Origin: Posidonia oceanica
Taxonomy: Eukaryota; Streptophyta; Magnoliopsida; Alismatales; Posidoniaceae
DNA: 64,000 bases
Direction of reading: 5' to 3'
NCBI GenBank assembly: GCA_037176725.1
Contig: JAZBRS010000049.1
Location: 11,860,001-11,924,000, forward strand
Positions within the stretch are counted from its first letter, which is position 1, and each line of letters starts with the position of its first letter. This document shows, piece after piece, positions 57,216 to 64,000 of this stretch. Position numbers and translations under genes: made by a program. The notes below the pieces were generated by a model that was given only the letters and a program-made list of their open reading frames with translations, made no database searches and was not told where the DNA came from.

Positions 57216-58352
57216 TATAGACACCCCAATCTGACGCCCAGTCGACGGATTTCATCCAGAGGAGCGTGCACAGAAGCAGCAGACCCCACCTTTGACCCAA
57301 ACCTAGCCCAACACCCCAAAACCAACCTGAAACCCTCCAAACCTACCCAAACCCAGTTTACACAAAAGTCTAGGCCCATTAGTAGCCCAACAAACCCTGC
57401 AGTAGGCCCTGTTAAGTCAAGAGGCTCTTGTCGCCTTTCATAGCGGCGACTTGTGCTGTCGCCACTTATAGCGGCGACGAGAGTTGTCGCCATGCTAAGA
57501 GGCAACAACATGCTCCTTCTGCTCGAGCCCCAACCGTGCATTTTCAAACTTGCCACGCGCACAAACTGCCACCCTCCGTCACCTCCCTGACAGGAGGAGG
57601 ACTTTTGCGACCCCTGACACCCTACACCACTTACTCCCTACCACCCTCCGTCACCTCCGACCTGACGCCGACCACCTCCTGCCACCATCCTTCCTCTGCA
57701 GGCCTCGCCGGATAAAACCAGCAGGACCCAACACCATTCAGAGGACCACATGAAATTCTAAGAGAACCAACGAGCACCCAGCCTCCCCGAGCGATCCTGA
57801 GTGTTCCCCCCACATGTGAGAAAACTTCCCATGCGTTCCCTAGCCTCCTGGCCGCCTCCAAGCTCACCGTCCGTCTGTCGAACCCATCTCCGGCCGACAA
57901 CACAGTAGCACCCTCCGTTCACCCTCGAGCAGCTCCAGCCAACCAAGCACCTCACGCACGACCTCCGAACGCCCATGAGTGCAGCCCAGCCCCGCAATGC
58001 TACCGCCGTTGCCCTCCACGTCGCCGCAGACCTCGCAACGCCGTCCGCCGGTGACCCACATCGGGAGGCACAATCGTGCCCCCACACAGGTGAGAAACGA
58101 CTTCTCCTCCTTCCTTGGACCTCCCTTGACTCTCTCCGTGTGCCGTGGTAGCGTTACACGGTCTGCCAGCCTTCCTCAAGGCCGGCTGATGTGCACGTTG
58201 CCGGCGAAGAGAGGTGGAGGTGGGGAGAGAGATCCAGATGCCCATTTTTTGTTTTAAATACATGTTTGTGTTCCTGGATACGCCATCTAGCTATTCCCGT
58301 CATTAGTCACATTCTTTGCATCGCTGGTGACGCGGGATTTGGTGATGGAATC
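57216..58352 (+). mobile_element. Fourth Tat-type LTR, truncated by element D
   Basis: The start TATAGACACCCC matches LTR copies 1 and 3, and the A/C-rich 'aaaccc' run follows as in copy 1. There is no polypurine tract before it, so it may be a 5' or solo LTR. It carries three 21-bp modules at exact 28-bp spacing (57430, 57458, 57486). It is cut at about 58352 by the LTR of element D. ORFs over 57428-58263 show no domain. Confidence 0.6.
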
Positions 58353-59787
58353 TGTAGTGTGGAATTTGGGGGGGGGGGTTTGAGAAGATGACTGAGCCAC
58401 TACGTACGTCGTCAACTCTATTGTGATCGCCACTCGCCTTTGGATAGACAAGACACCTGGGGGGAGATGATGATGATGTAGGTCCTCGGACTACTAGATC
58501 GATGGCTGGATGTCGTCTAGCGGCTTCCTCGTGTTACGTAAGCTTCTTCCTTCCCGAGGGTTGATCCCCGCATGCATATGCTATGGGTCCTATGCTAAGG
58601 AATGTAAAAAGAAATGCAATAAACAACTAGATTGGAGGAAGATACTCCCTTTCACCCTTATGCTGTATGCAATGAGGTTGGAAAGAGGCACGGTCAGAGC
58701 TCCATCGTAGCTGAGTATCTCTGAAATCGGAGGAAGAAGCCTAGGTTGGTAGCCTCTTGAGGATAGGAGATAGAGTTTCTAGGTTGGAAATCTAGCTCTC
58801 TGAAGGTGGCTTACAACTGACAGGGCTCTGTCTCTCTTGGAAATTTCTCTCTCTAAAATTCCGACCCTCAAACCACTGGCCTAGGGGGTCTATTTATAGA
58901 CTCTAGGGGGGTAAGGATGGTTGGAGTTCAGAAAATTCTAGAAAAGTGGCAGTTAGGGTTAGTCGCCGGTTGAGATGGCGCCTAAACCTAGCAACCACTC
59001 AGTCAAAGTGTGGGACGACCCGGGAACGAGGCCACGATTGTTAGTCATCGGCTGAGATGGCGCCTAACGATTGAGGGGGTAGTGGGAGATAACCGTGGAA
59101 AAGCGGTTCAGGGGGAGTCACGATTGTTAGTCGCCGCATGGAGTGACGCCTAATGGTCAAAGATCGTGGGGAAGACCGGGGCAGTTCCGCAACTGCTCAG
59201 CCGCCGCATGCGCGGGCGCCTGAGGGTTGAGGGGATCGTGGTGAGCGACCGCTGCCCACGATCGCCCAGTCGCCTTTCTAGATGGCCTCCTTGTGGGTCA
59301 CCTCCTCAGATGGCTTTTAACTGGGCCGCCGCTGATGTCGACTTCTGAGGCAGTCGTCGAGGTAATGGGCGACAGGCTTAGTCGCCTCTCTAGGAGGCAA
59401 CTAGCTGAGTCACCTCTCCAACTGACTACTATCAAGCCTAGGTCATTTCCAGCCCTTCTCCCGGGTTTTGGCCAGAGGAAACAAGATAGAAGGCCGGGAA
59501 ACTACAGATAGTCTATGAAATCAAGGAGGCATCTCTGTTAACTCAAATCTACCACGAATCTAAGTAGAAATGAAGGATACCCAGGGTACTCAGACTTGTC
59601 ACGAGCCTGAGTGAGTTAGCTCTGTCACAGCCAACAATCCGAGTCAAGGTAGGATCAAGTGATGCTTTAAAGAAGTCAAGGAACATCTAGAAGACGTGTT
59701 ATCAAAACTTAGGCACGAGACTTGGGACACCTCAAGGTTTCTATCCTCAGAAGGAACTCTCAGAAATACGAAAATAGGATATCTACA
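58353..59787 (-). mobile_element. 3' LTR of element D
   Basis: On the minus strand it starts TGTAGATATCC and ends CCACACTACA, length about 1.44 kb. It is homologous to the LTR of element A. A TATA box (TATAAATA on the minus strand) lies at 58891-58900. Ten 21-bp modules start at 58962, 59044, 59130, 59200, 59269, 59297, 59325, 59353, 59381 and 59409; the last six are exactly 28 bp apart. Confidence 0.8.
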
Positions 59788-59831
59788 GATGCCCCTCCTT
59801 GGAGTTGATCTTGGAACAAGATCGGGTCCAA
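59788..59831 (-). promoter_or_regulatory. Polypurine tract and adjacent hairpin of element D
   Basis: In minus sense, CCAAGGAGGGGCATC ends at the LTR start. Immediately before it is a two-part stem: TTGGA / TCCAA enclosing GATCTTG / CAAGATC with a three-base loop (59799-59831). All 12 base pairs are perfect. Confidence 0.7.
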
Positions 59832-60636
59832 GGCAAGAGTGATGTCCTATTGAGCATTTCCTGAAAAGGGGAGCTCCATCTCAGACAATTTGCCACTAAA
59901 GTAGCCAAAGAAAAGATAAAAAGAGGGTTTAAATTGCCATCAAATTGGAGACTCAGGCATGGAGGGGTCAAGTCGGTTTCGGATCTAGTGTCACAGTCGA
60001 AGTCAAGACCAAGTCAACCATGTGTGTTCCAACGGGCAAGCACTAAGGAGGAAATCGCGGGACGTTATTCCAGCATGATCGAAAGGAGAGTGTGACATCT
60101 TGTTTGAGACTTTACTCAGATTGGAATTGACAAGAGGATAGGTATGAACTGGGTTGGCTCTAGGAGAATCATATGCCTGAGGGGTTTCTAACACTCTTGA
60201 AGAACGATGCTCCACCCATGCTCCACTTCCAATGATATGAGAAAATGCATGGATGCATGATTCAAACATACTATGATAATGCAAGGTCAACACGCAATGC
60301 AATGAATGGTCCATATGCTAGGTTAGGCCGGCGGGGTACGGTTGGTCCCAAACCATATGGACATATGCGAAATGAATGAATGCAATTTATTGTGATCAAG
60401 TGTTTTCCATCCTTAAGTGTGACCAACACTCTCTGGAAAGGACCATCGTCCCACAGCTCGATTTGGCAAGTAAAGAGGTTCCGTGCAAAGAGAACCGGGT
60501 GAGAGAGTGAACCCTTCATTTGCCAATCTGATGTGTCGTCTGGTGTTTGCAGCGGTTGCAGTAGGTGGCACGTGAACTCAAGGCAAGAGTTCACTTCTTG
60601 GCTTTGCGGTAGTAGATAGTCTGTCCTGATGGGTTA

Positions 60637-60685
60637 GTCGCCTCTTGACTAGGCGACTATCCTAGTCGCCGGTTGTTAGGGCGAC
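60637..60685 (+). repeat. Two perfect GTCGCC-N9-GGCGAC modules
   Basis: Units at 60637-60657 and 60665-60685 have both arms perfect and start exactly 28 bp apart. They lie just upstream of the antisense ORF. Confidence 0.85.
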
Positions 60686-60850
60686 GCACGATCTCTTGGC
60701 TTATTTAGTCCAAAAACCGTTTTAAACCCTGATTCTTTTGATAAGGGGAGATAAAAGATGGCCATCCTTGCTTTTCAGGAAGCATTCTGCACAAGTAAAC
60801 CCCTTATCTTGACCATGAAGCTTCCTTCCTTCTCTTCTTCGACCTTCTAA

Positions 60851-62163
60851 GTGAAGAGGGTGGTTGATATCCCCAACCATTTGATGAAAGCTATCCGGGA
60901 TGACCAGGTATGTTCTCCTCTTTATCTTTGCATGCTTTTCTTTGTGGTTTTGTCTCTAAATGTTGCTTGTTTAGGCCGTAGTGAACCTCATGGGATGCTC
61001 GGACTTCCACAATTCTTTCTGGCATACTTTACCGTGGGTGGCTGGCTTGATCAATCAAGTAGAGAATAACAAGCATCTCTTCAGGTGCAGTGGTTTCGAC
61101 AAGCTACTTGATTTGATTCGCATGCCTGTGCCTTGGCCATTATTGCATGCCTTGATGGCTTTCTAGAATGGTTCTTCCAACACCTTCAATCTTCCTTGTG
61201 GGGAGACGTTGATCACATGTGAGGAGGTGTCCTCTTTGCTTGGGTTGGCGGTGGAATCTACTGAAGCTGCAGATGATCGCTTCGCTATTTCTGTTGAGAC
61301 AGTGGGCTCTAGGAAGATAGGCAGGTATTTAGCAATGGATCAGGAGGCTAGCAAGGCTTTGATGCACTCGGGGAGACTCTTTCTTCGAGGCCTGTGGGAG
61401 GTTCTTAGCACTAGGCAACTTGTTGAGGAAGTGCTTGTTTGTAGCAGTCGGTGGCCTAGCCTTGTTTGCAGATGCAAATTTCACAATGGATCTTCACCAT
61501 GTGGATCTTCTGATGTTGGTGGCTGTTCGTCCAGACTTGTGCTTGGCTCCTGCTATGTTGGCTTACACCATGGAGGGGCTCACCAGTGCTTCTTGTTCAA
61601 GGAAGTTCTTTGGTTCTCCACTACTGCTGCACAGGTGGTTCATGTCTCATTGTCGTTGTGACACAGATTTCGCTGGCCTGAGCTTCCATGACTGTGTTCT
61701 CCGTCTGGGACACTTGTCACTACAGGATTTTGATTTTGTTCCGAAGCTGCTTGGAGCTCATAAGGCACAAGTAATGAGCATAGTTCACAGTGATCTTGAG
61801 CTCGTCCTGGTGGCTGCCACATCGCTAGTGCTGTATCCCATCCATCGTTGTCCACGTCTGCTGAATCAGGAGCTAGTTGTCTAGGCTGATGCAGTTCTGA
61901 CCCCTCCGATCCGTGTTCTTAAGGAAGACGGTGATCGAGATGAGAGGATGGTCTTGGAGTACATAGCATGTTGGGTTTACATCGGTAGGCGAGTGTCTCT
62001 GAGTGCGCCTCGGCTTTCTGTAACTGCTCGGGAGTCTCAGGAGGCAAAGTACTTGAAGTGGTATGCACGGCGCTACCCCACTCCTCAGAAATATGTTGAT
62101 GACCGACAGGAATTCCTGAAGATGCTTGGGCTCAACTGCTCGAGCATGGCAATGCATGGCTGA
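60851..62163 (+). pseudogene. Plant-mobile-domain-like gene, antisense within element D
   Basis: From ATG 60851, MKRVVDIPNHLMKAIRDDQ is followed by an intron (GTATGT at about 60909 to TTTAG near 60974). The frame then reads VNLMGCSDFHNSFWHTLPWV, LIRMPVPWPLLHALMAF and FNLPCGETLITCEEVSSLLGL, typical of plant mobile domain proteins. A frame change lies near 61425, or a short intron is missed. TAG codons lie near 61164 and 61882. The carboxyl part reads ADANFTMDLHHVDLLML, then LEYIACWVYIGRR and YARRYPTPQKYVDDRQEFLKML, ending TGA 62161-62163. The intron and antisense orientation suggest a captured cellular-type gene. Confidence 0.65.
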
Positions 62164-64000
62164 TTATGTTTTTAAATTTTAATTTTTAAGTTGAGTTGGA
62201 TCATGTTTTAGTTAGTTTTTAAACTTGGGTTGAATTATGTTTCAGTTCTTGAATTACATTTTGAGTTGGATTACATTTTAGCTTCTAAACTGTGTTTTGT
62301 CATTTGTTAATGTACAAGTTTGTGTTTTAGAGAGAAATTAAGGGATGAAACCCTCTATCGTGGTTAGCCGCCGCTCCTTGTGGCACCCGTTCCAGTCGCC
62401 TCTTTTTAGGGCGTCTAGCGTCGTGCTTCTTCGAAGGGTTCAAACCGAGGCGGGAAAGTCGGCGCACGAAGAAGTTGGGGGGTCAGTCGCCTGTTGTAAG
62501 GGCATCCAGGTGAGTCGCCTCTTCTTCTGGCGACCAGGTTATGAGTCCAGTAGAAAAAAACTGGCCGTTGCCCCCTTTGTTTCAGAGCTTCAAATTCTTC
62601 TCCACCTTCCTCTCTTCTTCCACTCCGTCTAGCGTATCTCCTCCGACTGGCGGCGATCCTCTCCGACGCGGTGGTGTGGTGGTGGTCTCCGGCAATACAC
62701 CTTCTTCCTCTTCCTTGATGGCGAGCGACGACGGTAGTGCGGGCGGCAGCAACGGCAGGGCTCGCCGACGACGAAGGTAGGTTTTCCCTTCCTCTTCCTC
62801 TTCTTCTTCCTTGCTGTCAAGCACCAATGGGCGACAGTGACGACGTTGGACAGCCGGAGTGGGGGGAATGGGTGCAGGCAGTGGGATTTCTTGGTTTTTC
62901 CTTCTTCTTTTTTTCTTTTTTTTTTGAAAATGTAGCTTGGAATATTTGTGAATTTCTATTCAATTTATGGAAATTTTAATTTTAATTTATGGAATTTTCT
63001 AAGTTTAATTTCTGTTTCTAGGTTTATATGTTTATGTAAATGGGAATGTGAAGCTAGTTTAATTTTAATTTCAGTTTTAGTTTAGTTTAATGAATTTAGT
63101 TTTTAGTTCAATTTTTAGTTTAATTCTGTTTTTAGTTTAGTTTAATTAAAACTTCTTTTTTTAGTTTAAGATGCAAGTTTAATTTTTAGTTTAACTGAAA
63201 ATTAAGTTTTTAGTTTAAGATGTAAGTTTAGTTTAATTTTAGTTTAATTAATTCTGATTTTTAAGAATTCTGATTTCTTAAGTGTTAATGGTGGTATTTT
63301 AGATTTAAATTCAGTTTAGCTTAATTCATGTAAATTTAGTTTAAAGTTATGTTTTAAATGTTAAATTTTCTGATGTGAATGTGAGATGGAAATTTTGATG
63401 TGAATGTGAGATGGATAATGGAAATTCTTCTTTGTTCTTGATGTAAATGTGAACAGGAAATGGAAATTTTTCTTTGTGTTTGATGTGAAACGTGAAATGT
63501 GAATGAAATTTCTTGATGTGAATGCGAAATGTGATTGAAAATCCATTTTATGGAGATTTGAATGTTTATTTAGTTCCCTTTTTTATGTATGTTGTTGGTT
63601 TGCAGGAAAATGAAAATTTTTAGTCGAAATTATAGGGAAGGTTATGGCGAATTTTTCCTAGAAATTTAAGAGATTTAATCTTTTAATAATTGAATTAATC
63701 ATTCTCTTTTAACTTGAGGAGTTAATTTCTGATTTAACAAAGATCCCATTGAAGATATTCAGACCATTTAATGGATTGATTCGGATTTAAGGAATTTTTG
63801 AAGTTAGTGATGGATTCATTTAAAAGGATTAATTAAATTAAGAATCAAAAGTTGGATCTTAAGGTTTAAAGCTTTTGAATTTTGGATTTCAGAGTTAGAA
63901 TTTAAGAGTTAGAATTACGGTTTAAAGTTTGTTTTTAAATTTGACTTTTGAATTTTGGATTTTAAAGTTAGAATTTAAGAGTTAGAATTAGGGTTTAAAG
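62164..64000. other. Element D interior: modules, GC-rich stretch and A/T-rich repeats
   Basis: Four 21-bp modules start at 62367, 62395, 62486 and 62514, in two pairs 28 bp apart; 62514-62534 is perfect. About 62540-62830 is a GC-rich open stretch with no domain I recognise. From 62930 to about 63400 the sequence is a degenerate 'tttagtttaattt' repeat, and 63400-64000 is A/T-rich. I see no coding region that can be defended. Confidence 0.5.

Larger units (their letters stand above)
58353..64000 (-). mobile_element. Element D: Tat-type retrotransposon, 3' LTR and 3' interior
   Basis: Its 3' LTR (58353-59787) is at the left and is preceded, in minus-strand sense, by a polypurine tract and a strong hairpin. 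The interior runs off the window at 64000. No gag or pol is reached. The interior carries an antisense plant-mobile-like ORF bracketed by 21-bp modules. Confidence 0.7.

Noticed and set aside
57430..57506. CRISPR-like array suggested by the 28-bp periodicity
   Set aside because: There are no identical direct repeats of the needed length with unique spacers; the periodic part is a short inverted repeat with a variable middle, in plant LTR DNA.
57428..58263. Ala/Pro-rich ORFs before element D
   Set aside because: They lie in an LTR, overlap on both strands and contain the 28-bp modules; no recognisable domain.
1..64000. tRNA, rRNA or other structural RNA genes
   Set aside because: I saw no cloverleaf with intact A and B boxes and no ribosomal motifs; the tRNA-like match at 8575-8591 is a primer site.

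Overview
This window is repeat-dominated plant nuclear DNA. The evidence is Ty3/gypsy retrotransposons of the Tat/Ogre lineage (a second RNase H before integrase, CX2HX4HX4C gag knuckle, tRNA-Arg-like primer site), an En/Spm (CACTA) transposon with TNPD- and TNPA-like genes, fragments of LINE, PIF/Harbinger and Tekay-type elements, and plant-mobile-domain-like ORFs. I see no intact host gene, rRNA or tRNA. A flowering plant, probably a eudicot, is likely; the species cannot be told. All homology calls are from reading, not from searches.

Layout. About 330-10166 (minus): Tat-type element A with a 5' LTR (8596-10166), primer site, leader, a gag-pol frame broken mainly by TAG codons, two tandem protease domains, RT, RNase H and a second RNase H; its integrase and 3' LTR are not in the window. 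10167-24067 (plus): element B, with gag, protease, RT, two RNases H, integrase, a plant-mobile-like ORF, a 70-bp hairpin array and a polypurine tract leading into LTR copy 1 (24068-about 26694). 26695-36316 (plus): remains of a related element C (29-bp hairpin array, polypurine tract, LTR copy 3), split by a complete solo LTR in the opposite orientation (27685-31544, target duplication CTTAT). 36317-39548: degraded DNA with a chromovirus integrase tail, a foldback and an AAT microsatellite. 39549-56272: a 16.7-kb CACTA element (duplication TAA) holding TNPD, TNPA, a captured ARF-GAP gene fragment, LINE and Harbinger pieces and an old LTR fragment. 57216-58352: a fourth Tat-like LTR cut by element D (58353 to the window end, minus), whose interior carries an antisense, intron-containing plant-mobile-like ORF.

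The most striking unexplained signal is structural. A 21-bp inverted repeat, GTCGCC-N9-GGCGAC, often at exactly 28-bp spacing, recurs about 40 times in LTRs and leaders of elements A, B and D and the fourth LTR. In addition, the regions before the polypurine tracts of elements B and C are strings of short hairpins whose stems change in a compensatory way while the loops stay similar.
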